From assembly GCF_040718835.1 (NCBI RefSeq), contig NZ_JBFEFG010000253.1, positions 62,001 through 126,000 on the forward strand: a DNA stretch of 64,000 nucleotides, read 5' to 3'. Within the stretch, counting starts at the first letter, position 1. Each line of letters opens with the position of its first letter. A program made the translations under genes and the position numbers. This document shows positions 8,599 to 17,311 of this stretch, one piece after another. Under the pieces are notes generated by a model. It was not told the origin of the DNA and ran no database searches. It was given only the letters and a program-made list of their open reading frames with translations. The stretch is from Bremerella sp. JC817. GTDB lineage: Bacteria; Planctomycetota; Planctomycetia; Pirellulales; Pirellulaceae.

Positions 8599-10098
8599 TT
8601 AGCCTGCCCCGAGGCCTCGGTCGAAGGCATCCTGCTCGCGCAGATAGACTGCTAGCGTCGACTCGAACGTCTGGCTCGAGATCTTGTAGCTAGGGTCTTG
8701 ATCGGTGTAGTTGTTGCAGTGGGCAACCAGCAAGCGATACAGGAACTTGAACAAGTGCCGCGGCACGCGGAGTTGACGGAATGCCTCGAAGATACGCTGC
8801 TTCGAGATCGTTTCGTCGAACATGCTTTGCAGCGAAGGGGCCTCGCCGTTGGAGACCGCCTGAATACGGGCACTGGCCACGTCGTACAGCGCTTCACTCG
8901 TCCATTGCAGCGAAGGAATCATATTCTGCTTGTCGAGTCGAGCCCGTTGATAGAACTCTTTGTTCTCGCGTTCGACGAACTGCTGCAGTTCGATCGGCAG
9001 CAACAGTTTGACGCCGATCCCGGTCTGCTTGAGGAACTTGTTGTCCAGCATCGGCCAGAGCAGCAGACGCATCAGTTCGGGCGAACCGTTGATCAGGTGC
9101 GGCTCGTCTACGCGGTCGACGATCACAATGATGCCGGTCACGTCCAAGGAACGCAGGATGCCGGCAAACTTGTTCAGCATCGCATAGCGGTCGTCGGTCC
9201 GGTGGTGCATTGGCAGCGGCTGCGAGGCAAGTTCCCCAAGCGGGAAGTCCATCAGCGTGCGGGCCAGAGGCAGGCGTTCGTGATTGCCCACTTTCACATT
9301 GCGATAGATCGCGTGTGCTTTCCAGAGGGCTCGCGTCGCCTTGGTCAGCCAAGGCATCCAGCCGCCGATGAAGCCGATCAGGTACAGCCACCAGGGGGCG
9401 AAAATATCACCAGGGCCCAGCAGCAAGGCGGTTAGAATGCCAGCCAAAGCGACCGAGACGCCGACGCCCAGTGAGAACGAGGCCCACGACTGGAACGACC
9501 AGACGTGCAGCTTCTTTCGCAGGGCTTTCCAGCGGGATTTGAAAGTTTCGGTGGTCGATTCGTCGTAACAGGCGGCCAGAAGCAGCAGGTCGCGGGCCTG
9601 GTTCTGGTCGAGCTTCGAGACGGCCGAATCGTTGATATCGCAGCCGGGGGTCGCCATGCTGTTGCGTGTTGTCAGGATGCGATCGATCAGGCTCGTGACG
9701 CCAATCATCAGGATGGCGTCCATGTGATCCCACAGCTTCCAACGTTTCAGCGTGCGGTCTGGGCGACGTCCGCGCCCCATCTGATGTTCGCGAAAGCGAT
9801 CGAGGTACGGATTGAAGTCGTCGTACTCGATGACGTAGATCTGCTGCGTCGGGTTTTCTCGGTTGTAGCGGGCAATGTGCTCGACGATCTGCAGACGCAT
9901 GGCCGTTTTGCCGGCACCCTTTTCACCGAAGACGATCGACGTCGAGGGCTCTGCTGGGTCGCCATAGACCTTTTGCCAGGCCGGATGGTAAGTGGTGTCG
10001 ATACAACCACTTTTGAATACGGTGTCGGTCTGGGCGTCTTCTACGGCGAAAGGGTTGGACTGGATGCCGTAGTGTTCGAGGAACTGGTGAATCTTCAT
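8599..10098 (-). CDS. KAP-like P-loop ATPase with inserted membrane segments
   Basis: A 499-residue predicted ATPase. Walker A is GEKGAGKT at residues 58-65; a Walker B-like strand IIVIVDRVDEP lies at about 323-333. Between them are two hydrophobic segments (about 208-228 and 235-252, a helical hairpin around LLLGPGDIFAPWW). A P-loop domain interrupted by two membrane helices is the hallmark layout of KAP family NTPases, so I call it KAP-like by architecture. The N-terminus (FLEHYGIQSNPFAVEDAQ) recalls ATPases that begin with a FGL.. NPF motif. It would be an inner-membrane protein with a cytoplasmic ATPase; its client is unknown. It lies alone, 127 bases upstream of the lipoprotein gene on the same strand. 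Confidence 0.8.
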   Translation of the reverse strand: MKIHQFLEHYGIQSNPFAVEDAQTDTVFKSGCIDTTYHPAWQKVYGDPAEPSTSIVFGEKGAGKTAMRLQIVEHIARYNRENPTQQIYVIEYDDFNPYLDRFREHQMGRGRRPDRTLKRWKLWDHMDAILMIGVTSLIDRILTTRNSMATPGCDINDSAVSKLDQNQARDLLLLAACYDESTTETFKSRWKALRKKLHVWSFQSWASFSLGVGVSVALAGILTALLLGPGDIFAPWWLYLIGFIGGWMPWLTKATRALWKAHAIYRNVKVGNHERLPLARTLMDFPLGELASQPLPMHHRTDDRYAMLNKFAGILRSLDVTGIIVIVDRVDEPHLINGSPELMRLLLWPMLDNKFLKQTGIGVKLLLPIELQQFVERENKEFYQRARLDKQNMIPSLQWTSEALYDVASARIQAVSNGEAPSLQSMFDETISKQRIFEAFRQLRVPRHLFKFLYRLLVAHCNNYTDQDPSYKISSQTFESTLAVYLREQDAFDRGLGAG

Positions 10099-10272
10099 GG
10101 ATGTGCACGTCGGGGAAGAATCGACAAACTCGTTACCATCGACGAAACCCCGAAAACCGATCGAGTTTCCGCCCTCTACATCACACTAATATAGCCCTGG
10201 CCCGAGGCGCGGACGATCAGGCTCGGGAAAAGTAGAAGATTCAGGCAAGTTGTTGCCGGTTGCGCAAGAAAA

Positions 10273-10304
10273 AAGGGAGTTGAAACCACGATTTCAACTC
10301 CCTT
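10273..10304 (-). terminator. Intrinsic terminator of the 10.3 kb exported-protein gene
   Basis: A perfect 13-bp stem (AAGGGAGTTGAAA with TTTCAACTCCCTT) with a 6-base loop. The minus-strand transcript ends in CCCTTTTTTCTT. It lies 30 bases after the stop codon of the exported protein gene. Confidence 0.92.
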
Positions 10305-10334
10305 ATCTTTGCCTTAGGGCCTGACGGTGACCAG

Positions 10335-10889
10335 CTATTTGATTTTGAAGCTGTTGACCATTTCCATGAACTTTTCTTTGTTCTTCTCGACGGTGTCGGA
10401 AGGGCCGTAGAACTTCAGGTAGTACTCACCCTGCTTTTCGGTGGTGAAAATTGCACCCAGCATGGTGTAACCCTCTTTGACTTCCGCCGGAGCGAAAGGA
10501 CCGCGCTGGTCTTTGAAGTCCCCGGTCAGTTCGACGATGTGAACGGGCGTGTTCGAGATTGTTTCTTCTTTTTCGACGGCGTCCTTGGACATCTTGGTGA
10601 ACTGGCCCTTCCAACGAAGGACGTTCGCTTCGACACCGCCCGAGGCACCCATCATGGTCACGCGGCCGGAATCTTCGTCGCCGTTGGCACCAGGAACGCG
10701 GAATTCGTGCTCGATGATGTTCACGCGAGGCTTGATGGTCTTCCAGCCTTCCGGAACGGTCATTTCCAGCTGGCCTTCGCTGAAGGTGATGGTAGCCGGC
10801 TTCTTTTCTTCGGCAGTCTTCTCTTCAGCCAGGGCCGAAAAGGCAGTCATAACGATAAGGCCGAGACACAGCGGCGCGAAACGTTTCAT
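10335..10889 (-). CDS. Small exported protein of unknown function
   Basis: A 184-residue protein. The ATG at 10889 has AGGAG upstream and starts a good Sec signal peptide (MKRFAPLCLGLIVMTAFSALAEE); the longer frame has no such support. The mature domain contains TITFSEGQLEMTVPEGWK and later FTTEKQGEYYLKFYGPSDTV, a beta-rich pattern also seen in planctomycete exported proteins that act in the periplasm. I do not recognise a catalytic motif. The gene is monocistronic, with a strong terminator. Confidence 0.8.
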   Translation of the reverse strand: MKRFAPLCLGLIVMTAFSALAEEKTAEEKKPATITFSEGQLEMTVPEGWKTIKPRVNIIEHEFRVPGANGDEDSGRVTMMGASGGVEANVLRWKGQFTKMSKDAVEKEETISNTPVHIVELTGDFKDQRGPFAPAEVKEGYTMLGAIFTTEKQGEYYLKFYGPSDTVEKNKEKFMEMVNSFKIK

Positions 10890-11159
10890 CACAAAAAGCT
10901 CCTGAAATGGGGCAAAATCTTCCGGGGGAGAATTCACCCATGATATCGCTAAAGTTCAATCAGATCATCCATATTGCCTGGAGGGCAGGCGAAGTCTGAG
11001 AAATTTTACGTCGCACCTGGCGGCTGTGTTCAGAATTTTGCGGAAGAACCATGCCCCAGATGAGGCCGGCTGATTGGTAGAGTCGGTTGCGGTATCATAA
11101 ACGGAACCCAGCCGAACGGCAGATCGCCTTAAAGCGAAGTCTACAACAAGGATATCACC

Positions 11160-11705
11160 ATGAAGAAGCCCCAGAAGTCGGCCGGTCCCAGCGAAGAGCA
11201 GGAAGAAGAATCGGGCCCCTTGGAGATCGTGATTTCCGGAGAGTTCGGCGAGTCTTGTACCGAGATCTACGAAAAGATCCTCGAAGTACCACCCGGTGGC
11301 GAATGCACACTTTATTTCGATTCCCCCGGCGGAAGCTCGTACGCGGCGATCGGCCTGGTCAGCTTGCTCAAGCTGCGGAAGATTGAAGCGACCGGGTATG
11401 TGATCGGCGAGTGTTCCTCGGCCGCGATTTGGCCCTTTGCTGCCTGTAAGAAACGGTATGTGACGCCCTGGAGTGTGCTGCTGTTTCATCCAATGCGATG
11501 GCAAAGCGAAGAGAACATTCCGGTGACTGAAGCAGCGGAATGGGTTCGTCACTATGCCCATCTCAATTCCGAGATGGACGAGATGCTGGCCGGTTTGTTT
11601 AAAGCGAAGCCAGAACTCATTGCCCAGTGGACGCATCCGGGCCGCTTCGTAACCGGGACCGAGCTGGCCGATACAGGCTTGGCCGAGTTAATCGAGCTTT
11701 TCTGA
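11160..11705 (+). CDS. ClpP-like serine protease family protein with an altered triad
   Basis: A 181-residue protein of the ClpP/crotonase fold. LYFDSPGGSSYAAIGLVSLL (51-70) is the oxyanion-hole region, GECSSAA (83-89) matches the nucleophile segment (Ser87 aligns with the ClpP serine) and LLFHPM (107-112) holds the catalytic His at 110. In the third position, ClpP has Asp in a DRF-type motif; here the matching residues are HPGRFVT (159-165), with Gly in place of Asp. There is no signal peptide; the first 20 residues are Glu- and Lys-rich. No clpX or other unfoldase is adjacent. It may be an inactive or unconventional member. The following lipoprotein gene starts 65 bases later. Confidence 0.8.
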   Translation: MKKPQKSAGPSEEQEEESGPLEIVISGEFGESCTEIYEKILEVPPGGECTLYFDSPGGSSYAAIGLVSLLKLRKIEATGYVIGECSSAAIWPFAACKKRYVTPWSVLLFHPMRWQSEENIPVTEAAEWVRHYAHLNSEMDEMLAGLFKAKPELIAQWTHPGRFVTGTELADTGLAELIELF

Positions 11706-11770
11706 TCGTGAAACAGCGCAGTACCATACGGGCGTTCTTTGGCCCACGGTTCCGACCTGAAAGACCCCCC

Positions 11771-13096
11771 ATGACTTGTCGCTCGGTATTCTTTATCGCG
11801 TTCGCGCTGCTGGCTTTCTCGCTGGGGTGTGGTAGTGGCAAGCCAGCCGATCCATATGGTCCCGATGCGACGGCAGAAGACTTTGCCGAGCTGCGGCTGT
11901 CGCTCACGGTGAACGATCCCCGCGTGAAAGACGAACTCGAGCGGCTTCAAAATAAGCAGGAACTTCCGGTCCAGTTGGCCGAAGCGTACCGAGCTCGTAC
12001 GGAACCAACCAGCGGCGAACAGATCGTCAAGTTCCTGCGGGGACGTGACCCGGACTACGTCGACGCTGCTTTGACTGAAACGGCACACTGGTGGGATATC
12101 AAGTCGCCAGGGCGAGAACTGTTGATCGATGCCCAGGGTCAAGACTTCCTGAAGAAGTGGAACGTCCAGCGAACGGCCGCTCGGGCAGTTCTATTGCAGC
12201 CGAGGGCTCGCTTTCCGATCGAGATGGAACAAGGAACCTTTGCCGATCCAACCTGGATCGGAACGATGCATTGCCTGGCTCGTGCGGAACTGCTGGAAGC
12301 CGCCAGTCAGGCCAGCCAGAACAACATGAGCGAAGCGGTAACCGCGGCGGCATATGCCTTGGCGTACGCCGATCAGTTGAATCAGGCACCGTCGCTCGCA
12401 GCACGCAATGCAGCCGTTGCGATTCGCGAAGAGACATTCGTGACCCTGCGTGCCTTGATGCGTCACCCGCAGTTCTCCGGCGATTCGCAGCGGACGTTGG
12501 AAACGGTGCTGCAGCAAACCGTGCAAGCATGGCCTAGCGACGCCGAGCTTTGGAAAGCGGATAGGGCGTTCGGGCTACACTTTCTGGAAGTGATCCGTTC
12601 CGGGAATTTCGCCTCGGTTCTGACGCGTGAAGAGTACGACGCCATGATGGCCAGCGGCGAGTTCGGCATGCTGCAAAGCAAGATCATGCGTAGTTTGACG
12701 ATGGATCAGGCCTTCTACCTGGATGCGATGCGCGACGTCGTTGAGTCGTCGGAGAAGCCGTATCACGAGCGAGCCGCAGGGCTGTTCGCGATTTCGGATG
12801 CTTTGAATCAGGCTGAGAGTTCCGGCAGCTTTCCGACGATCTCTGGCGAGTTTCTCCTGAGCGAGATCCATGCTCGCTCGGCAGAGTTCTCAAAGGACAA
12901 GACCCGCACGGTCATCTGGCTAACGGCGCTACAAACGGCGAATGGGCATCCACCAGCTGTGATGCCGATTAGCGACTTCTCCGGCAAGCCGATCGTGATT
13001 CAAGAAGAACCGGGACGTGTAATCGCATCATTTGAAGGACTGCCTGGCGAAATACCGAACCTGGAAGTCCGCAAGCTACCGCTCAACGAGATGTAG
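11771..13096 (+). CDS. Lipoprotein of unknown function
   Basis: A 441-residue protein. The ATG at 11771 is chosen because it gives a clean lipoprotein signal (MTCRSVFFIAFALLAFSLGC, lipid-accepting Cys at 20), while the longer frame overlaps the ClpP-like gene. The mature part is mostly helical with Ala-rich segments (SQNNMSEAVTAAAYALAYADQ), reminiscent of helical-repeat scaffolds, but no named domain is recognised. It follows the ClpP-like gene by 65 bases on the same strand and may share its transcript. It converges on the cytochrome gene. Confidence 0.8.
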   Translation: MTCRSVFFIAFALLAFSLGCGSGKPADPYGPDATAEDFAELRLSLTVNDPRVKDELERLQNKQELPVQLAEAYRARTEPTSGEQIVKFLRGRDPDYVDAALTETAHWWDIKSPGRELLIDAQGQDFLKKWNVQRTAARAVLLQPRARFPIEMEQGTFADPTWIGTMHCLARAELLEAASQASQNNMSEAVTAAAYALAYADQLNQAPSLAARNAAVAIREETFVTLRALMRHPQFSGDSQRTLETVLQQTVQAWPSDAELWKADRAFGLHFLEVIRSGNFASVLTREEYDAMMASGEFGMLQSKIMRSLTMDQAFYLDAMRDVVESSEKPYHERAAGLFAISDALNQAESSGSFPTISGEFLLSEIHARSAEFSKDKTRTVIWLTALQTANGHPPAVMPISDFSGKPIVIQEEPGRVIASFEGLPGEIPNLEVRKLPLNEM

Positions 13097-13140
13097 CGGC
13101 AGCCAGGTGTCGCCTGGCTGGTTTCGCAAAGCGATCCGGT

Positions 13141-14115
13141 TTAACGATAACTTTCGTGGCACGAGCTGCATGATTGGCCGACATCGCCGGCAGCCGTTCG
13201 GGCCGCGTCGGCATTGTTGTCCTTGACCGCCTTCACGACATTCAAAGCCGCTTCCTGCATCTGCTGGCAGAAGCCGAGGTAGTCTTCGTCGTCGTGGTAC
13301 TCGAAGCCTTCTTTCTGCATCGCATGGGCAATCGCGGCGATCACTTCCGCTTCGTGCAGAATCTCTTCGATGTTCGATTTGAACTCCGACTCGCTGGCGG
13401 TCATCGGTTTCAGCTTCTTTTGATAGCCAATTTCGAGTCGCTGCATCAGCGGTGGACGGTCGGCGATCGCGTCCCAGGTTGCCTTCGGATCGGCTTCGCG
13501 GGTATCGATCGTACCGCCACGGACCAGTTGCTGTAAGTCTTCGGCTCGCAGCTTGGCTTCTTTGAAGGAGTTGTCGGTCCCGACCTTCGAGTTGAAGCCG
13601 GCGCGGGCAAAGCCATCACGGGCCGTCAACGCAAACTCTTTCCAGCGAACGTCGCCGTCATGTTCTGCGATAATCTCGAACAGCATGGCCAGTTCCGTGA
13701 AGTCACGGCGGGCTTCCTCGAAACCGCCACCGTTGAATTTACGGACGTTCTCGACGGTTGTCGTCAGCTGATTGTTGAGCTTCTTCACTTCGTCTTGAAT
13801 GGTGGTGGGGGAGATAATGTCGGCCCATTCCCCAGCGGCACCTCCACCAGAAGCAGCCGGCGCGGCACCACCACCGCCACTCATGCCGCCGCCGGCAGGA
13901 CCGGCGATCATTTGCTGGCGATTCTCGCTTAGAACCGCAGGACGTTCCCCGGACAAGCCTTCGGCGAAAACATCTTTGAAAAAGAAGATGCTGGTCGCGG
14001 TGTTATCGAAGGTAGGAGGCGTGGCTCTTTTTTCCGTCGATTGAGCCATCAAGGCCGATTCGCAAGCGATCGTTCCAAGAATGCCAACGGTAAGAACCAG
14101 ACTCAATTGTCGCAT
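13141..14115 (-). CDS. Exported c-type cytochrome (C-terminal CxxCH, cytochrome c'-like)
   Basis: A 324-residue exported protein with a Sec signal (MRQLSLVLTVGILGTIACESALMAQ). A Gly/Ala-rich linker (about 76-95) separates a short N-terminal part from helical segments. A single heme-attachment motif CSSCH lies at the extreme C-terminus (...VGQSCSSCHESYR), which is where cytochrome c' and c556 carry it. The helical region from about 200 on (HEAEVIAAIAHAMQKEGF) is consistent with a four-helix bundle. The protein would bind one covalent heme in the periplasm. It is transcribed divergently from apbE with a 110-base gap, which may contain both promoters; both products are redox-related, but a shared pathway is not proven. 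Confidence 0.85.
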   Translation of the reverse strand: MRQLSLVLTVGILGTIACESALMAQSTEKRATPPTFDNTATSIFFFKDVFAEGLSGERPAVLSENRQQMIAGPAGGGMSGGGGAAPAASGGGAAGEWADIISPTTIQDEVKKLNNQLTTTVENVRKFNGGGFEEARRDFTELAMLFEIIAEHDGDVRWKEFALTARDGFARAGFNSKVGTDNSFKEAKLRAEDLQQLVRGGTIDTREADPKATWDAIADRPPLMQRLEIGYQKKLKPMTASESEFKSNIEEILHEAEVIAAIAHAMQKEGFEYHDDEDYLGFCQQMQEAALNVVKAVKDNNADAARTAAGDVGQSCSSCHESYR

Positions 14116-14225
14116 CGATAGTTGCCTCCAGGGGATTTGCGTTCACAATTAGTATAACCCTGAAGTCGAATCAGGGACAGAATTTCGGTCAATCCGCCCC
14201 TCTCCTGGAAAAACAAAGACAAATC

Positions 14226-15317
14226 GTGACGTCTGAAGAGGAAAGACGAGCCAGCCGCCGCAGTTTTTTGCGGGGAAAGATCTTCGCTCCCCAGGAAGAG
14301 GTGGGCGAAGAAGAACCGGAAACCGGTCCGATTGCCGAGTCGTCGGTTGCCCCAGGAGCCTACCTGATCCAGCTTTCACGGAAGGCGATGGCCTGTCAGT
14401 TCGAGGTTTACTTGAACGCTTTGGGGCCTGGCACCGAAACGGAAGCCGGGATCGCTGCCCTCGACATCGTGACCGAGCTCGAAGCCCAGCTTTCCGCGTA
14501 CCGCTACGACAGCGAGATCTGCCGCCTGGGAGTGACTGCCTATCTCCGGCCTCAGGTCGTCGAGCCGCAATTGTTCAAGCTGCTCGAGCTATGTGTTCAG
14601 CTTCATCGCGATACCCGTGGGGCCTTCGACATCACCGCTGGCCCATTGAGCAAGGTGTGGGGCTTCTTCGACCGCGATGGCAAAGTACCGGCGGAAACCG
14701 ATCTGGCCGAAGCGATGCAGCTTGTCGGCAGCAATCAACTGGTGCTCGATCACGATCAACGCACGGTCTTCTTTACCCAGGAAGGTGTCGAACTGAACCT
14801 TGGCAGCATCGGGAAAGGGTACGCCCTCGATCGTTGCCGCGACTCGCTGTTGGAAGCAGAGGTTGCCGACTTCCTGATTCATGGTGGAACGAGCAGCGTC
14901 ATTGCCCAGGGAATTCGCAAGGACGGCGTCGAACGAGACGGCTGGGAGGTCGGCGTTCCTCATCCATTGCGGCCTGATCGCCGGATTGGCACCGTCCATC
15001 TGAAGAACGAAGCTTTGGGAACTTCCGGGGCGGCCTTTCAGGCGTTCATCCATCAAGGGAAGAAGTACGGCCACGTACTCGATCCTCGTTCTGGACGGCC
15101 GGCGACAAGTGTGCTTTCCGCCACGGTGATCGCCCCGAATGCGACCTTGGCCGATGCCCTGGCGACCGCGTGCTACGTGATGGGACCGCAGGGAACCGAA
15201 GAACTGCTGCCGAAATACCCGGGCGTCTCGGTATTGATGGTCCAAGAAGGCAAACGCCGAGGATCGGTCGAAACGATCATGCTCGGCGAAATGGAGCAGC
15301 GTTTAACACTCTGTTAA
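14226..15317 (+). CDS. apbE: FAD:protein FMN transferase
   Basis: A 363-residue ApbE family protein, which transfers FMN from FAD to a Thr or Ser of target proteins such as Rnf/Nqr subunits and exported flavoproteins. Motifs visible are ACQFEVYLN at the start of the domain, AYRYDSEICRL, LNLGSIGKGYALDRC, DFLIHGGTSS, GTSGAAF with HVLDPRSGRPA (product-binding loop) and ATLADALATACYVMG. It begins with GTG at 14226. The N-terminal RRASRRSFLRGKIF resembles a twin-arginine stretch, but no long hydrophobic core follows, so export is uncertain. The stop codon lies inside a perfect inverted repeat. Confidence 0.93.
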   Translation: MTSEEERRASRRSFLRGKIFAPQEEVGEEEPETGPIAESSVAPGAYLIQLSRKAMACQFEVYLNALGPGTETEAGIAALDIVTELEAQLSAYRYDSEICRLGVTAYLRPQVVEPQLFKLLELCVQLHRDTRGAFDITAGPLSKVWGFFDRDGKVPAETDLAEAMQLVGSNQLVLDHDQRTVFFTQEGVELNLGSIGKGYALDRCRDSLLEAEVADFLIHGGTSSVIAQGIRKDGVERDGWEVGVPHPLRPDRRIGTVHLKNEALGTSGAAFQAFIHQGKKYGHVLDPRSGRPATSVLSATVIAPNATLADALATACYVMGPQGTEELLPKYPGVSVLMVQEGKRRGSVETIMLGEMEQRLTLC

Positions 15318-15321
15318 ACGC
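15299..15321. other. Perfect inverted repeat spanning the apbE stop codon
   Basis: GCGTTTAACA (15299-15308) and TGTTAAACGC (15312-15321) are exact complements separated by CTC. The hairpin contains the apbE stop codon and lies between two convergent genes 14 bases apart. There is no T tract, so it is not a classical terminator; it may block transcription or protect messenger ends from both sides. Confidence 0.6.
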
Positions 15322-15331
15322 CAAGGAGAAC

Positions 15332-17083
15332 CTAGTCCCACCACCAGCCATGATGCTTGATGGTCTTGGGAAGGGTGCTCGCCTTGCGATCCGACTTCAT
15401 GAGACCATAGTCGTCGACCTTCAATTGATCGTCGGCCAGAGCCTTGGCGGGATCGAAGTACACGCCACCGCTGACGCCAGCGATGATGTGGCTGTTGTTG
15501 ATGACCCGCATGTTCATGATCGAGTCGACATCGGTCGGTGCACTGGAGGTCGCCACTTCGTAGCCACCCTTGGGACCGAAGTGCGTCATGTTCCAATGGG
15601 CCACATCGGCCAGGCGTTCTTTCTCGATCAACGAGCAGATCATCGCCATGTCGAAGATGTTCTTCATTTCGGCGTAGATCGGATACTTTGCCGACAGCTT
15701 GTCGTAATGCTGCGAGAAGTTGTGGGCGAACGTTTCGTTGAGGGTGGAACTGGTGTTGGTGTGAACCCGTTGACCTTGCTCGTCCAGCAATTCGTTCTCG
15801 CTAAGGACCTGAACGCCAGGGCCGGCCAGTTCAAACGCATTGCGTTCTTCGGTCAAATTCACACTGCGGTAATCGAGCGCGAACCACCAACGCAGCACGT
15901 CCATCGGCGGAGGCGATCCGCCAGGGGGGATGGTGACCATTTCCAGGTAGCTCGGAACGCCGGCCGTGCCATCTTCCAGTCCCATTCCGACCCGCTTCAT
16001 GTGGTAGTCCGCTTCTACGATGACCTGACCGACGCGGGTATCGGGCGAAACGCCATGCACCGTGATGTCTTGTCGGCCAACTGCGGTGCGAAGGCCCTCC
16101 AGCCATGAATCTCGCTGACGAGGATGCAGCGGCTTCTTCGAGGTCTGGGTGATATATTCCTGGGCCGCTTTCAGACCGGCTTGGGTTGGAGTGATCGAGC
16201 AGCCGAACTTGCCCTTTTCTTCCATGGCATTTCGCATCAGCACGACCAGGTCGTCTAGCTGCAGCACCGGGCGGCCGGTGGCAATGTTCACATGGCGACC
16301 TTCGCCGTCGACCTTCCAAGGTCCGGCTGGTCCCGCCAGGACAACTTCGCCTTGCTCTGGATAGACGAGCAGATACTTGATCTCGTAAATCCCGGCCATG
16401 TTGCTCATCTCGTCGGTAGGTACGCGACCGACTGCCCAGAGCAGTTGGGTTTCCTTTTCTAGACGAGTAAGCGAGACCTTTCGCAGGGCCGATTCATTCG
16501 ACAGATCCTGGTCGGCCAACGCGACCTTCGAGGCGTCGTGAATCTTAGTGAGTAGCGAATCTCGAGTTTGCTGCGTGACGCGGTGCAGGGTTCCTTGCGA
16601 GTCGACATAAACGCCAGTCGAAAAAGGAGCCACCGAACCAGGGCCACCCAGTTCTTCCCACGATTCTGGATCGACGGTCGTCGTGATCAGGTCGATCAAT
16701 TGGTCGAAGTCGGGGGTAATACCACCACCACGACCTGCGGGAACTTTACTTCGTGCTTCCGAGGCGGCATTCAGCAGGTCGGAACGCTGCATGTCGTCTT
16801 CGATGTACGAAGAGGTTTCGACGGCGGCACGGATCAGGCCGGCTTTCATCTGGCTGCGAGCGATGGCAGTGTGCCCTTGGTCGCGCAGCTTGGGATCTTC
16901 GATTTTGTTGATTTGTTCGAACGCACGCGTGAATTCACCAACGCGGCTATAAGACTCGACGCTTTCCAAGGTCGCTTGCGGAGTGGAAGCATCGTCGCCC
17001 AGGGCAGGGCGGAGCGAGATCGAATAAGTGGACAACACGAGCGTAAGGCTCGCAAAAATCCCAGCCCGGAAAAGGTTGAGCAC
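15332..17083 (-). CDS. Exported protein, probably DUF1598 type
   Basis: A 583-residue exported protein. The GTG at 17083 is preferred over the longest frame because GGAG sits 9 bases upstream and it gives a normal signal peptide (LFRAGIFASLTLVLSTYSISLRPALG). The N-terminal third (about 30-100) looks like TPR-type helices (SYSRVGEFTRAFEQINKIEDPKLRDQGHTAIARSQMKAG). The rest contains EIKYLLVYPEQGEVVLAGPAGPW and LVLMRN..FGCSITPTQAGL, which I associate with the planctomycete-restricted DUF1598; this link is from memory. The function is unknown. It converges on apbE and lies next to the second CCAPEP gene on the same strand. Confidence 0.78.
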   Translation of the reverse strand: MLNLFRAGIFASLTLVLSTYSISLRPALGDDASTPQATLESVESYSRVGEFTRAFEQINKIEDPKLRDQGHTAIARSQMKAGLIRAAVETSSYIEDDMQRSDLLNAASEARSKVPAGRGGGITPDFDQLIDLITTTVDPESWEELGGPGSVAPFSTGVYVDSQGTLHRVTQQTRDSLLTKIHDASKVALADQDLSNESALRKVSLTRLEKETQLLWAVGRVPTDEMSNMAGIYEIKYLLVYPEQGEVVLAGPAGPWKVDGEGRHVNIATGRPVLQLDDLVVLMRNAMEEKGKFGCSITPTQAGLKAAQEYITQTSKKPLHPRQRDSWLEGLRTAVGRQDITVHGVSPDTRVGQVIVEADYHMKRVGMGLEDGTAGVPSYLEMVTIPPGGSPPPMDVLRWWFALDYRSVNLTEERNAFELAGPGVQVLSENELLDEQGQRVHTNTSSTLNETFAHNFSQHYDKLSAKYPIYAEMKNIFDMAMICSLIEKERLADVAHWNMTHFGPKGGYEVATSSAPTDVDSIMNMRVINNSHIIAGVSGGVYFDPAKALADDQLKVDDYGLMKSDRKASTLPKTIKHHGWWWD

Positions 17084-17223
17084 GGGAAGGTCTCCAAGAT
17101 TAGGACTTCTCTGTTCTTTGAAGGAGAAGTTTAGATTCCCCTGTTTCCAGGAGTTCGTCAAGCGATTGGTAAGGCAGGGTGGAAAAATCGACACCATTTA
17201 GGTGGGAGCTGCCGCAAGAAAAT

Positions 17224-17262
17224 AAAAACAGCCAGGATTCTGCTTGAGAATGGCCTGGCTGT
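17224..17262 (-). terminator. Intrinsic terminator behind CCAPEP copy 2
   Basis: ACAGCCAGG (17228-17236) pairs with CCTGGCTGT (17254-17262); read on the minus strand the stem is followed by TTTTTATTTT. It lies about 50 bases after the stop of the second cysteine-rich gene. Confidence 0.88.
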
Positions 17263-17311
17263 CTTGAGTTTTAGCTAGGTAGGAGAACCATTGGGATCTC
17301 CTGAAACCGGA

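Noticed and set aside
13101..13119. Terminator between the lipoprotein and the cytochrome genes
   Set aside because: AGCCAGG and CCTGGCT form a 7-bp stem, but no T run follows in either direction, so it was not listed as a terminator.
15170..16108. A 312-codon plus-strand frame after apbE
   Set aside because: It overlaps the apbE end and is antisense to the DUF1598-like gene; composition is typical of a mirror frame.
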